Below, piece after piece: positions 27,123 to 40,525 of a stretch of 64,000 bases of DNA. The number at the start of each line of letters is the position of its first letter. Within the stretch, counting starts at the first letter, position 1. Source of the DNA: Taenia hydatigena. Lineage: Eukaryota > Platyhelminthes > Cestoda > Cyclophyllidea > Taeniidae. A model generated the notes under the pieces. The model worked only from the letters and a program-made list of their open reading frames with translations, searched no databases and was not told where the DNA came from. The DNA is taken from positions 4,529,543 to 4,593,542 of the forward strand of contig JADWOT020000006.1 in assembly GCA_036345935.2 (NCBI GenBank), in the 5' to 3' direction. The translations under genes were made by a program, and so were the position numbers.

Positions 27123-27771
27123 AGATGAATCTTACCACCCCATTCCTTACCTATCATATGCTTGCTTCGTTGTAATATCAATTGAAACCTCTACGTCGGC
27201 TCAAAGCGGAACATCGTCCAGGCTTTGGATACTTAGTTATTTCCATTTAACCGCTGGTTGGCTTGACGTTGCGCGAGTGGATAAGAATCTTGCATACTGA
27301 AACGCCCCTGGCCGCTGAGGTGCGCGCGTACAAATACCCCAGAGAGGATTCGTTGCGGAGATGAGAATCATTTTAAATGTTCATTGACGGGACTCGGGAC
27401 GTGGCGACATGCCACTGCGGAGCAACGGCCTGATTCGGACACGGTTGACAAACTCGAATGCGCCTTGGGGATAAAGGTCACGCAAGCCCTTTCTCTCTCC
27501 AATGTAAATGAATACGGGCACACGACCCCGGCAATTATTTATTTCCCTGTGTGGAGCAAGCAGCCACAGTGCCTTCCAACTTCCGAGTTGCATGATTCAA
27601 TGAAGCGATGCAGGGCGAAGGTATATACATCATATTCACGGCTGCGATGACCAGCGCTAATTGAGGCTTATTAATGCTACAACTCACTCCATTACGATCA
27701 CCAGTCTGCTCATTCTGTGCATGTTGCTACCCATTAACGAAAAAGGGTCAGATATATACAAGTGTGTCACT

Positions 27772-28916
27772 TTAAAAACCTCGACGGGCGAATCTCCGTG
27801 CCTTCAATTTGGCGGCCATTCGAGACATATCCTGCGGAGTCATACGTCTTGGAGCCTTGGATGCCTTTGATGCCGTGGCCTCACCCGTCTCTGTGCCAAA
27901 GAGACGCTGATTGACAAAGCTATCGGCACGCCGGCGAATCGCATTTGCAGTGTCCTGTCTGCTGAGAATGATGACCCGCGGTCCAGCGGAGTACTGCTTG
28001 TGATAGCGTCGGTTGCCACGTCGACGGCTCTTCTTATCGCATTTGAGATTCTTGGTCTCTGGCGCTTTGGACGATCCGGCATTCCGCTTCTTCTTGGAAA
28101 GCCTCTTCTTATCTTGCTCGTCACCATCATGACATCTTTCCTCCAAGTCTGAAATGCAAGTACACACCTACAATATGTGCTACGATACTTCACTTAACTT
28201 CAAATCAAATAAGATTAGTATTTTTTATGTTCGAAGCCCAAAAAGTCGTTACCCAAATCGGACAAAAGCTTTCAATACAAAACCACAACAACTAACCACA
28301 CAGTTAAAAGTCTGAACAGTTATTTATTAAACGCAGGCTACCAAACACCAAACAAGTCATCCACAATACCAGTTTAAAGAGTATTACCTTTGCCAAATCC
28401 ACCCTCCATTATGGCTTTGCCTAATTCCTCTTCTTCAAAATCCAAATCGGCATCATTTTTATCCAAATAGTTCGTGTCCTCAACGTCTTCGTTTAGGATG
28501 CTTTGGGGAAGGTACTTCCTAAAGTCGAATGTATCTGCCAGTCCGAACTCATCCTCGTTGTCATCAATCTTGGTACTACGCCGTCTTTTAGTCTTTAGTT
28601 TGCCCGACGCCAGCTCATGTAACGGATTGCTTGTTTCAATCTCTGTTGCGTTACATTCACCGGGAGTTCCTTCAGCCCTTTCTTCCGTGGAGTATGCAGG
28701 TGGGAAATGCTGTCCTGAACCCTCTACCATCTGTCTAGCCCTCCGCCTTGCCTTAGCCTTCTGTTTGGTAAGCTGAATGAAGGAATTAGCTTCTTTTTCG
28801 GATTTTGCTCTCTGAACCGCCTGAGCTTTGAACGACAATGACACAGGTGCATCATCATCGAAGTCAGACACAGCCTTCACGTCTTCGCCCTCGGAATCCA
28901 CTTTACCGCTAGACTA
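27772..28916 (-). CDS. NOL7-like nucleolar protein
   Basis: NOL7 is a nucleolar protein of the small-subunit processome with a conserved C-terminal (NUC129-type) region. Two exons are clear: about 28916-28388 and 28148-27772, joined by a GT-AG intron of 239 bp in matching phase. Together they give about 300 aa against roughly 257 in human. The N-terminal part is acidic, then has VSLSFKAQAVQRAKSEKEA and a Lys/Arg-rich helix (KQKAKARRRARQM). The C-terminal exon has a basic stretch (KKRLSKKKRN) and the NOL7-like core VIILSRQDTANAIRRRADSF followed by VNQRLFG, ending RFARRGF. The exon-1 frame runs back to an in-frame TAG near 28,917 with no ATG, so a short upstream 5' exon must exist; candidate ATGs before possible GT donors occur at 28,950-29,075, but I could not choose between them. 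Convergent with GMF. Confidence 0.75.
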
Positions 28917-31008
28917 CAACGATTAGAGTAACGAGGTAAAGTTGATAAAATAATCTGAAAATTTCAGCACTACGCGACACCCATAACACGTACACACGCA
29001 CACACTTTCATTTAGTGGCAAAAAAATATGCAACAGCCCAGTAATTCCCTAAATACATAAGAAGCCATAATGCACAGGCGGAGTGTGTATCGTTAACGTA
29101 CAATAGGGCTTGGGACAACAGGCAGGAGACGGGATGCTAGCCACCCGGCGGGGGAACAATGGCGGAACCCATTATCAAAATAGTGTCAAACAAAAGAAAT
29201 CGATACGGTTCATAGACCCCTGCCCTCTTTAAGGGTCATCTCCGGAATTCGCTTTGGTCAATCTTCTGCATGAGCCATTACATCGCAATAGCTGTAAGTA
29301 AAGCATCCACCATTCGACTACGCCAGTCACCAAACTTCCATGCGGCTGGGGAGGCACTTTACCACAGCAAAATCAATCCCTCCTGGCAAGTCTACTGGAT
29401 CTACAGTTTCCTCCTATCTGAGAAATGCATTGGAGGAAGGGGAAATGCGCTGGATATTACGCGGGTCCATTGCTACTTGTGAGAACAACTATCGCCATGG
29501 GATTATCTTGAATCCGTCCTTGTTATGCGACTTCGTTTGAATAGGTTTTTGCGTCTATTCTTCCCTGCCGCCCTGTTGCTGCCCAGCGAATCTGTCTAGG
29601 TACTGCCCATCTAATGGAAGGATGGTGTCGCATGTTCACTTTATTGTCACCTACATACAGACACTGCAGATAGCTCCGTAAGGAACTTTCCACATCGTTC
29701 AGTGCCATGACTAGTGCCACCTAAGTTATCAAGAGCTTCCTTGCAGAACACAGAAAACGCTGGGCGTAATTTCAGACCTTCCGCTGGAGATCTTCACATA
29801 TCCCTCTATCAGCAACGATATGCACCCCTTCGGCCCCAATAAGAGTTTATCAGCTAGCGGCAATCAGGGTAGATGCACATTAAGATCCCGCAGAAAGACT
29901 TCTAAAAACGAGGAGAGACACAGAAGCTTGCAGGCTACGGCCACAGTAGAGGAACAACGACGGAGCCCCTAAATGGCTGGCTAATAATGCCGAGAATTAA
30001 GCAAACAACAAACGTCTTTTACCACATTAAAAAATGTGGTCTAAATAGCAGCGACCGCACAGAAATCAAGTAGAAGCGCAATATCCTTGTTAGTAACAAA
30101 GCCCAGAGACACGGGAACGGTGGGAAGATGCGGTACGACCTAATTAAGGGTGTAGTAAGGTGCTGAACTCGACCTTCGCTCACTTAAAGCGACTTCGACA
30201 GAACGTCAGGTCAATTGTCGGTTTTTGAAGACGCGCCGGCAAACGCTTTATAAGTTGCGCAAAGTGGCTCATCAATTTCATCTGGAAGAAACCATATATT
30301 GACGAAATAGTCATTCAGATGTGCTAATGAGAATCTTTGTAGTATAAATGTTTTTACGAAGCAAATCGTAATCGAACTAGTTTTATTGACTAGACTCACT
30401 TTAAGGTCTTACGTGGAGCATAACCTCTATTTTTTGTCTTTATTTACCTTTTAATGTAAAACAAACAAAGTTGCGATCCTATTTTTATAATTCATTATGC
30501 TCTGAAATAGGTTAGTGCAATTACCGGCAACACCATGCATATTGGCTTTTAGCAAATGTCAGAGAGGAAACTTCATCTATTTTGATCGTCCCACTAGGAG
30601 GTTGAAGATTTACATGCCTTTACATTGCAATGAAAATTTTGTATAAAATCCAAACATATTTAAGTTTAGTCATCCAAGTGTCACTTTGAGCTGGTTGCAT
30701 TTCAAATTGTTATATCTCATATCTGAAAAAATAAGAGGGTAATTCCAAAAGCGTTTGCATTTTGTAATGTGTGAATGTTAACAATCACCTGTTTTGGGTC
30801 TATTTCCTAACACTCTTTTTTATTCAAGGATTCCTAACCATACCAAGATATTGCTAGCATTGGATAAACTTGATGCCAATCTTTGTAATCTCGTCTGCAT
30901 ATATCGGGTGACGTATCTTGATCAATGTCCGTGCCTAGAAAAAAGCCCAAATTATGGCTTGTGGAGGTGTGAATGATTTTGGTCGTGAACTTGTTTAGTC
31001 TTCTTCAG
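28917..31008. other. Divergent intergenic region between the NOL7-like gene and the next gene
   Basis: Must contain the NOL7-like 5' exon and the 5' end of the plus-strand gene that starts before 31,009. A possible exon for the latter is 30,832-30,909 (TTTATTCAAG acceptor, CGG/GTGACG donor), but its phase does not fit directly to the next exon, so it is not included. Nothing else was recognised. Confidence 0.35.
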
Positions 31009-34000
31009 ATGATCGTGATTCGGAAATTATAAGAAAACGGATGGGCATGACTATCTCAGAATTTCTCGCTGCGCTTAGTGGTAGCGCTCCCCGTGGGGGT
31101 GCTGACTTGAAATGTAGAGTATGGCCAAAACACTCAGTAAATGGTAATCTTGTTCATTGCTTTTAACGATTTCTAGAGTTCCGTGATCCGATTTTTACTG
31201 TGTGTTCCAAAGACCCCTCGGAAACCGGCTGGTCCATACGATACAAAGCGTTGGGCTGCTATGAGTAGGCTTGGTGCCATTTTCTATTGTAAATTTAGTC
31301 GAGATAATGCGGCTCCTTCATCGTCTGAGTGTAAATCTAACGCCGTGGATACTCGTCTACCTAACGATCTTTCTAATGAAGCTCGGTTGCGTGATGATAA
31401 AATTACGCCAGCTCAGCAGAAAGAGTAAGCCGATATTTGAACTGTGCTTTTTGAACAACTTGATAGCCTTTAAATGGCATTGCTTGAGTACCTCTGGGAC
31501 TTGATGTCAAATTCCACCCTCTTCACTTTAGGCTCATTGAAACTCTTCAACTTTCGGACAGTGATGAGGAAAACAATGCTGAGGACAAACGGCCATCCCC
31601 TCGGGAGAAGTCGACGCCTACTGGATCGAAGTCGAATACCACTGCTCAAAATTCGTCCATGCACGTGGAGAGGAGACTTTTCAACTTGCCGCAACTTATA
31701 TCGCCTCTCCCCTCTGGAACTGTTGGATTAAAAGCATCAGCTTCACCGAATTCTTTGAGGTGAATTGTTGTTAATATCCTACTGCCTCTTATGGAGTGCA
31801 ACTGTGTGCCTTGGTGTACACTCAATTTTGTGCATTATCTACTATTCTAAATGATCAAACTTTTTGGTTTTAGATTTTCTCAAATGTTTGATTTTGGGGT
31901 TTCATATTTTGAGTTGCTTTGGCACGATTTTTCCCTATTGTTAATTTTCTTGTAGACAAAGTGCTTGCAATCGTAATGCGGAGGGTCCAGATAAGCCAAG
32001 GCCTCAGAAACGTGCCCTAGACTCTGCCTTTCAACCAGAAAATCCCCAGAAGCCAAGCGTCTATTCGCCGCTAGCCGTTCGCGTTCCTGAAGGCACTGCC
32101 GGTTCTAGTCATAATCAATGCTCGGCGGACGCAGTTAGTGCTTTGGCATCTTTACCTGTTCAGCGCTTGAGCAACCAGGAGAATGTTCCATCGGTAGAGA
32201 AACAAGTGGACTCGTCCGAACTGTTTGTAAGACGAGTTTTAGCAGACGCAGAGGCATTTTGCAAACCGCTTCAACATTTATCAAGTAATCTTCGCAGTGA
32301 CTGTAAAGAATCATCCGAGGAAGGCGGTTTACGTGACACTTCGCTGTGCCTTAGTAACGACAAAGGGACGTCCAGCTTGTCAAAGGTATTCTCTCTCAAA
32401 ATAGTGTCTCCACTGTCAGAAACCTGCGTTGGATTAGGCCGATCCATTGATGAATCACATCCATCGCCTCAAAAAAGGCAGCCTCTCCCAAATGATTTAA
32501 AGGTGCCGTCACCATTGGTTTTCCCTACAAGGGAACAGCCTTCCAATCCACGAAAGAAAGAGACTGTCGAGGAACTCAAATCCGCACATAATTCCCCGTG
32601 GATTTTATCCTCTTTTGGGAGGGTTGAATTGCGATCACGGCTCCTATCTATTCTTCCGGCCTCTTCTAGGCGCTCGTCTTCGTGTTTGGATAAGTTAGCT
32701 TCGCTACGTTTCCTGCTAAGAAGTCTTCGAGTGACCAATTCGGACTTGCATAGTGTAATCCCACGAAAGCTAACTGGTGTTTTGTTAGCCCCTACCGCTT
32801 CCAACCCAACTCCTCAGTTTGCCGAAGTAGGTACAGGAATGACGCCCAAGCAAATCACAATTTCTGCCACTCAATATGATTCGGACAGGCTGGTGAATTC
32901 TAGCGCACAAACATCACCTCCAACAAAGACTTCCGTCTTCACTAGCACGAGCCCATCTCACCTGACTTCGAAACGGGTGTCGATTTCTGTTAACACTGAC
33001 CCGCCTCGTCCCGGTGGTATGGAAAACGGTTTCTCTAATGGCTCTTCTGCCGATTACTGTCTCAAGAAAGTACTTGGAAATAGCGATGCCGCCATGGAGC
33101 GTGCAATTCGAAGGTTTGTTCCCATTGGATACTCTTCCTTCCCGACGGGGCATATATTGGATCGCAGATCAGTTCCACGCACTCTTTCTTATCGTGTTTT
33201 AAAGTTTTAGCTTGATATTATCAATGTATGGGAGCACGATATGATTCGTATTTCTAACTAATGATGGGTCTAGTTATTACTTTATTTAATTTGCCAAATT
33301 CTGATATTTCTTCATGAGTCGCACCTATGACATGAAATTAGTCCGAGTGAATCTAGGTCAAATTGATAGAAATGATTTTTGTGAACTGCTCGTAATTACA
33401 AAGGGGTAAATGACATTCGTTTCCGATTGTGTTATTTACGTTCGTTTGTAGTTTTCTCCATTTCGATCATTTCCCCCCCCCCCCGTCTAGTTTCGAGGCT
33501 AGTACAGAAGAGGAGCAGTTGACCCAAGCAAGCAACTTGGACACCGAAGCTGCAACATGTTGGAGCAAGTTGGTGAAGTTTGTGGCAGCCACCTCTTCTT
33601 CGTCATCCTCTGCCTCTGTCAACTCCATGCGACCCTTTGTTTGTTCCTGCGCGCCGGATACACAACGCCTTATTCACAGCCTCTTTAGTCAGACCGACTT
33701 CACATCCTATCCTGAGAAGATTTTGGCCTCCACTCGCCACCTCCTTGTCGCGGCACTCATGTCCACCTCGGAGCTGGACGCCAGGCGTCGCTACGAACAG
33801 GCCCTCGAGAGTCTGGCCAAGACAGCCTCTCGAATGCGGCGGGCGGAATCCAAACTTCTTCGCCGTGCTTGGGTTGCCATCCAGCGTAGTGGTGGTGTTG
33901 ATCTGCCTGTCACCTGTGTCGCAGACCTTGGTGGTGATGCCAAACGCTGGTCTGACCTCTGGTACTCAGCTCTTGCGCGAGTGAGAGCTGTTGTCAGTGA

Positions 34001-36733
34001 CAAGTTTCATCAGCTTATCGCGGACAAGGAACAGGAATTGCGCAAAAGTGTAAGTTTCTTTCACAGACTTAATCACGTATTTATTATAGACCCTGCTTCT
34101 AATCATGAAAATTTTCACCTGCGGAAACGATGAAACCATGTATAATAAAAACACGTGTGTAATCCACCTTGATTGGCGCCCGTAGTGGCACATTTTGTAA
34201 TCGCGCACGTGTATCACCACTACCGATTTGGCTGCGTCTTATTACGCATGTGACCGCGCGAGTGCACGCAACTTGGCTTCGAAGTTGGTGCTTTCTCGCT
34301 GCTGTCGTTGCTGATGCTATCGCCTACTACTTGCTCTCCCCCCTATTCACGCACGTCTGTGTTTATAATCTGCTGCAGTAATGCTTTTGCAGGACCGGGT
34401 GTGTATTTGCTTATTTTTGTGTGCACACGCGCCTGGTACTGGTAAATGCAGTTGCACCACTGCCCTCTTCCTACTGAGTGCGTGTGGGTACCTCAGTTCA
34501 TTTCGTTCTTTTGAAGATCGCATCTGTTGAACTGATTGAATTTACGCTTTCTTGCTTGGATCTATTAAGACCTTTCGAACTATTGTTTGGGGTCTACAAC
34601 GCTATAAATAGGTCAGAACAACTTGTTATAACGCCGTGCGAACAACCCTTATGTTAAAATCTGTTCACGTTCTGTTGGTTGGTTTTGGTAATTCAGCTCT
34701 GCTTTAGAGATATCGGCTGAGTACTGTTCTGTTCAACTTTGCGAATATTGATAGTTTTTTCTTCAAGCAGTTTTTCTCCTCACGTATCCCTAGTATGCAT
34801 GCATAGACGGTCTAAATGAAGCTGATAGGAGTTGGTCAGACGGTTGTCGTGCCCTTAACTGACAATCTTACTTCCGCCCTCATATTGATAATCGAGGCTT
34901 AAGGTCATGGCCGGTCTGTTCTCCCGTCCATTTTTGTGACGCGAATCACTCCTGGTGATGTACTGTGATTGTTGTTGTTCTCGGCTTCTGTAGGTCACTG
35001 AGGATCCTTTTTTGAAGCATCTGAAATTGCTCAATGCGGAGGAGGATCTTTTGACTGTATGCTCCTCTCCTTCGCCAACGCCTTCGCGTAACGGTTCAAC
35101 GGACGGTCGGTCTTGTATTCAGCTCAAACCTGATGGATTCAATGAATCTAGTGAGCTGAATTTTCTTCTAAGCCTATTCAAATCTTTGTTCTGTGCATCA
35201 GGGCTTAAGGACGTGTTAATTTCATCCTTTTTGCTAATGTTTTTGCACTAGATTGTGTCTAGGGTGAATTATGGTAGGCAGATTATTGTGCTGTATACAC
35301 TTTCTGCCTGCCTGTAGATTGAAAATTTTTTGAATTTCCCTAAGGGCGCACAATGTTATCGCCATCTTATAGTTGAGTTCATTATCCCGTTCTAATCTAG
35401 TTATTGAATGCTAAAGCAGGAAAATAAGTAGTGTTATCAGACTTATGCACCTTTGAAAAGTAATCGGCGTATCGTTTGATGTGGGCAGCGTCCCCATAGC
35501 CGTTGCGAGAATGTCAGGTTGGTATCAGTGACATCATTTGATTGGCAGAAGGTTGGTATTGGCATATTTAAATGATCGCTACTACTGTCTTTGACTTCGG
35601 TAGAATCAGACATGTGTACAGTACCCAGATCAACACTGGAGCGTTTAGTCAAAGTCTTTCAAATTACTTCATTGGCCGGCGAATCAATGCGATCCCGACA
35701 GGAGTCCGAACTCATTCTTCCTACGGACAGATTTGCTGTCTTTGGTTGCGAAGGTTCCAGGCAGCAGCAACCACACCAACAGCTTCCTATTTTTGTTGCT
35801 CCCGCCTCTTCCACCAACATGACCCCTCTCATCGTCTACATCGATAGTGTGCTCCAACTTCATCGGCGGCTTCTCTCGTGTCTTGCAGTCTGTCCTGAAA
35901 TGCCGCAGTACCAACCCTCGGTTGCTTCCACTCCCCAATCCAAAAAGTTACGGTCTCCTCTTGCTCCTCCTCCGGCTCCTCCACCCATTGCCAAGCACTC
36001 CACAAAGCAAAAAAGTAAACATCAAAAGTCACCTATGCCTCCACCACCTCCAGCATTCGAAGATCTTCCCATCTGCCCACACGACCCGGTTGTGAGTAAA
36101 CGCTCTAAGCACCGAAAACGCCGACAGAGCAGCCAATCCGATGAGACTGTAAGCTCAGAATTCAGTGAGGTGACAAAGAAGAAGAGGAAAAAACACAGGG
36201 ACTTGGCTTCGCCATCAGGAAAGACGCCTGAGCCTTCCCCCCGCATGCGTGGGAAACACAAGGTGGAGGACGAACGACCAAGGAAGCACAATTCGCGCAG
36301 CTCGAGTGTTGCTCCCTTGCGTAAAAATTTTGACCGAGACGAGGGTGATGATACTGACGGCTCTTTAAGCCAGAGGCACCTCCATCAAGAGAGCAAAAGG
36401 TCCAGAGGAAGATCTGTGGTTCCTCCCGTTCGAGAAAAGTCTGGAGCTCAGCTTAATGGCGTTGGTAGTGGTGGCATAGAGACCTATTCGCCTAGAAAGA
36501 ATTCCTTGATTAGTGCCTCGTCGTATAGTCCCTCTCGACCTGCCTTCTCCAATGAAAGACAAGGTGGTAGTGGCGCCACCAACAGCACTTACGAACCCAC
36601 GTATATTCCCTCCGTGCCTGCTCCTCCTCCTGCCTCTAAACGAACTCTTTTGCACGAGTTGCCTCCAAAGTCGACTATGGATCTCGATTTCTATGCTAAG
36701 TGGGTGGGTAGAGGTTCGTCAAGTCGGCGGTGA
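31009..36733 (+). CDS. Large Ser/Lys-rich, probably nuclear protein (unidentified; weak AFF-like features)
   Basis: Eight exons join in phase: 31009-31143, 31177-31264, 31299-31424, 31532-31759, 31956-33113, 33491-34049, 34994-35150, 35604-36733. They give about 1,190 aa ending in TGA; the first exon starts in mid-codon, so an upstream exon with the ATG is missing. The protein is mostly low-complexity. An acidic LQLSDSDEENNAEDK segment sits near residue 120, a helical region around exon 6 contains RRYEQALESLAKTASRMRRA, and a long Lys/Arg/Ser tail (KRSKHRKRRQSS, KKKRKKHRD) looks like nuclear localisation signal. The acidic motif and the RYEQAL helix faintly recall the AF4/FMR2 (AFF) transcription-elongation family, but I would not assign it on this. 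The exon-7 donor and exon-8 acceptor have alternatives: acceptor at 35,603 or after GTACAG near 35,620. Confidence 0.75.
33473..33484. repeat. Homopolymer of 12 C in a splice acceptor tract
   Basis: Twelve consecutive C residues form most of the pyrimidine tract before the GTCTAG acceptor of the exon starting at 33,491 in the Ser/Lys-rich gene. Such runs are also prone to sequencing error; the exon phase is unaffected. Confidence 0.8.
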
Positions 36734-39700
36734 ACGAGAAAAACGTCTTTCAGTTGCAGGTCTGAAAAGGACGGCTTTCACCGTCCTAGTCTTTCATCCT
36801 CGAACTTGTGTGTGTATTGTCGCACGCAATCCTGCGTACATGTATATATTTTGTAGAGGTTTCAGAAGTAGAACCACTGCGATTCCTGCCTCGTTCTCTT
36901 GAGCAGAGAACCGACTCTTCCTATTTTTTACTTGTGCGATTTATTCGTGGCCGATGGTTCAGGTCACTAACTTATTCCAATCTTGTATTTTGATCAGCCT
37001 GGACCACCTGTGTACATATAAAACCAAGCTTCGCAACCAAGACCAGAATTTTAAAATAGTCCAACAATGTTTCAGTCTTTGCTTAATTTAAACCCTTTCG
37101 GAGAGGGAGGGGTGTTAAATATCTTGCTTGACCCGATAGCATCTCATGCGCTTAATGGTTTTCGTGTTGGTTCATCCGCCAGTGTTCCTCTTGTTCGACA
37201 CGTGGCTATAGCCATCGCTGTTTTAAGGTTCAACGGCGAGTCATATTGTGCATCGAAGAAGTATGAGGTGTCAAGACACCTAGCTTTACTTTCTAAGCCT
37301 GTTTTCATATACTGAGTCGGATGTCGTGGTGCCCCAGTGCTCTTTCAACTAATTTAAGCTTGTCATATTTAAAAGTGGGTGGCTCCTGCACTCGGCCCTG
37401 TATCCTCATCAGGTCTTGGCATTTCAGGTTATTTGACATGGTGGGTGCTTTCACTGTCAAAATTCGGATCATAAATGATAGTGTTCGTGTAAAGAGCTCA
37501 TGTTCGCTATTTGAATTTACCAAGGTCAAGGCGATTTTGGCACACGGGTGAACATTTCCGGTTCCGTCGATCTTCACGCAACTGGCCTCGGTGGGAAGGA
37601 CTCCCCGTCTTATTTGAAGTATTACATTGGGACCACAAAACTTGTTTACTCTGACGCTCTTCTTAATAGTTTATGAAACCAGTTTCTTTTCTATCCATTG
37701 GTTTACAAATAACAGCCTCACATTTTTAACCACGTGACTGACCAACCTTTTTTATAAAGTACACTTATGAATATCTAGAAGTGTCAAGTACGACTCCCGA
37801 CAATGTAGGCGCCTCAAATGGAATTAAATGTTTAGTTATTGGAACTTCAGTCTAGAAAAATCGCTTTTGATAGATCGCGGCTTGTATTCACCTACACGGA
37901 TCTAGCAACCAGCCAATCATGGCGCTCAGCCAATCAACAGTCCGAGTTTCAACCAATAGTTGCCCTAGGGAGTCGCTAACCCTGGCGCTTGTGATCCAAT
38001 TGTCATGATATTCCCTTTATTAGTTTAGTAAAGGTCTCGTGTGCTTTTTCTGCACAAATTCCATGATGTCACTGGCTAGAGCCTTTTTGTCCTCTTTTAA
38101 AGAAAAAAGTCGAGGGCTGGGTCTGATTTGGCTACAGCGACTGCTATAGGTCAACCTGTCCCCAAGAGGCGCCCATACAAATTTGCGCCCTTTTGATTCG
38201 TACTTGGTCTATGTATGTAAGTTTGCATGTGTATGCGCATAAACGGGTTGTAGTCATGTTGGTGCGATACCGAAATATATTCTCGCGCCACCAGCGTTGC
38301 TTAAATGTGTCATTTATGTTTATATCTATCCATCAAGACGCGGTTAATTAGCGGCCTACTCTGGTATTCAGATGTGCTCCTAAATGTGAACGATTTTTCC
38401 TTAGTAATTCAAGCCAACTACTCCAAAAAGCTATGCGATTGGGCTATTTCCCTCCTTGATTTATGTTGCAGTGCCAGTTGGATCTCAAGTCTTCCAAGTT
38501 CTTCTCCCTGAACGGTAGTTCAAAAACTGCCAAAATTATAGGCAACAGTAGTCATCGAGCAGAATGGAAATGCTAAACGCAGCGAAGGCATTTGCTAGAC
38601 TAATGGAATTGAGGTGTGTCAGCTAATGGATCATTAAGCATCATGTGTGATTTATTGGTACGTTTAGGAATGTTAAACACTGCATTCATTCTTTATTCAA
38701 GGCACTGGCTTACACTTATAATAAGCTGTCAATGATAATCGATAGATCAAAAACGAACTGCAAAGTGTATTGCCTTATGAAGTAGAATTACTTGAAACCG
38801 TGTGGTCTACGCCGGTCGTGTTATAGCACATTAGCTCTAATCACTTCCGATAAGAATGTTCTAATTGAGTAGATTTCCCCTAATAGGAGTGATAGTTTTT
38901 CCAACTATGTGTCATAATGACTTGAGTTAGCGTTGCCTGATCTCAGTTCGAGCTTCCTCCAAGTGGCTTTCTATCTTCAGTGGTAACGATGGAGCAACGT
39001 AACTTTATATGGCGAGTAAACTGTGAGAGGCTGTTAGATTTTTTTTCTAGCTTGGTTTGTGCTGCCTGTTTTGTCTTAACTTTCTTATACTACATTCGAC
39101 ACTAAACTCGTGGCTTTGCCTAGATGACTTGAGTGCATTGCGAATCAAAGAGATCCTTCCCTGTTTAAGTGTGAATAAAAAAATTGGCAAGTTTTCTGCC
39201 CAAACTATTGACGGATTGGGGGAGTAACCAGAGTTCTACTAATTACAAGGATCTTCACTGTTGAAAATCGTCATACTTGCGCATCCTATACATCTGATTG
39301 CCTGGAGAGCAATTGGTGTTCTTGGACGGTCATTTCCCAATGCGTGTGTGAATTGGGGGCGTTTGAGACTCGCCTCCCCGTACCCTGCGTGAATAACCAA
39401 TTTCGTACTAAATAGGCGTGGCGAAGTCCTGCTAAATTGCTGTCTACTTCCGGTAAATTGGTTTAGAAATTGTTTTGGTTTTTTCAAGGCTGAGTACTTT
39501 TGTTGCAGTGATAAGGCCATAAAACGTGGCTAATCACCGAGACTAACCCTCATTCCATTTTCAATTCACACAAAGATGATGAAATAGGAACCCCGGTTCA
39601 CTTTTTCAAAATTTGCCAAGTGATATGTTGGATATGCAGGAAGATCCGTGGTATGTGGTTGCGTGGTGGGAGATCCTCAACATAGCATACAGATCGGTTC

Positions 39701-40331
39701 GAAAAATGGTACGAAGTCTTGATTCGACAATATGGGAAAATAAGCAGATGAACAAATCCGCGGATAATCAAGGTTCGCTGATGGGGAATCTGTCTAGCTT
39801 CTGTCCAGTTACTGACACTTCTTCATCATTGTTCTTCCGGTGCACCGAGTCACTGGAACGAAGATCCCGTTCAATTCATGTGCATGAGGCGACATTCCAA
39901 GTTCCTATAGTCTTTGAATGCCTAATAGCCACTCTTGTTCAGTTATAGTTTGTAATGTAATGGCTGCAGTGTCTAATAAAGGGATCGGCTCTTCCTAGTG
40001 AAGCGAACGCAAGCCCTTCTAGCACGCATCTTTTGGCACCGAGGTCAGAAATTTATGGGCTTTTCGGTGTGTAAATTGGATTTAAACACAAATACACACA
40101 TACGCACACACAGTGGTCTTATTTTCACTCATCCTACAAGCCCACATATCGTTAGACATGTCCTGACACGATATCAACCCAAAAGTCATTAGATAAATTG
40201 AGTTTATTACCGATTCTACAATTTAAAGCCGATTTACCGACATTAGAGCATATGCAATCTCTTGATATCTGTTATGGGGTAAAAACGACGCCACACTGGC
40301 ATACTCAAGTTGGTCATGACGAATTTTGATA
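36734..40331. other. Intergenic, nothing recognised
   Basis: The left part will hold the 3' UTR of the preceding gene. A short imperfect CA tract lies near 40,090-40,112. No exon chain or RNA gene is supported. Confidence 0.4.
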
Positions 40332-40336
40332 GCAAC

Positions 40337-40520
40337 TGTAGCGTTCCGAGGCTCCCTCGAAGGCAAAAGAAGGCAGAATGCTAGGGTAGAATATATGTAT
40401 TCACCGGACGGGGGGAAATAGGCTGCTGGCATGGCCTGGAGGCCAGCCCACGCAGCTAGGGCAGTACGGCCACCACTGTCCTTGACCGAAACCGGTAGTT
40501 CCAACAAACAAATCACTGCA
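40337..40520 (-). mobile_element. Solo LTR with intact target-site duplication
   Basis: A 184-bp solo LTR in reverse orientation, from TGTAGCGTTCCGAGGCTCCC to AACAAATCACTGCA, with terminal TG and CA. It is flanked on both sides by GCAAC (40,332-40,336 and 40,521-40,525), a perfect 5-bp duplication. It contains the palindromic AATATATGTATTC core and GCTGCTGGCATGGCCTGGAG. Best-preserved solo LTR in the window, and the one that fixes the family's boundaries. Confidence 0.92.
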
Positions 40521-40525
40521 GCAAC

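Noticed and set aside
27840..28193. 117-codon minus-strand frame over the NOL7-like exon
   Set aside because: Alternative frame of the same exon; the frame with the VIILSRQDTAN core is the real one and splices in phase.
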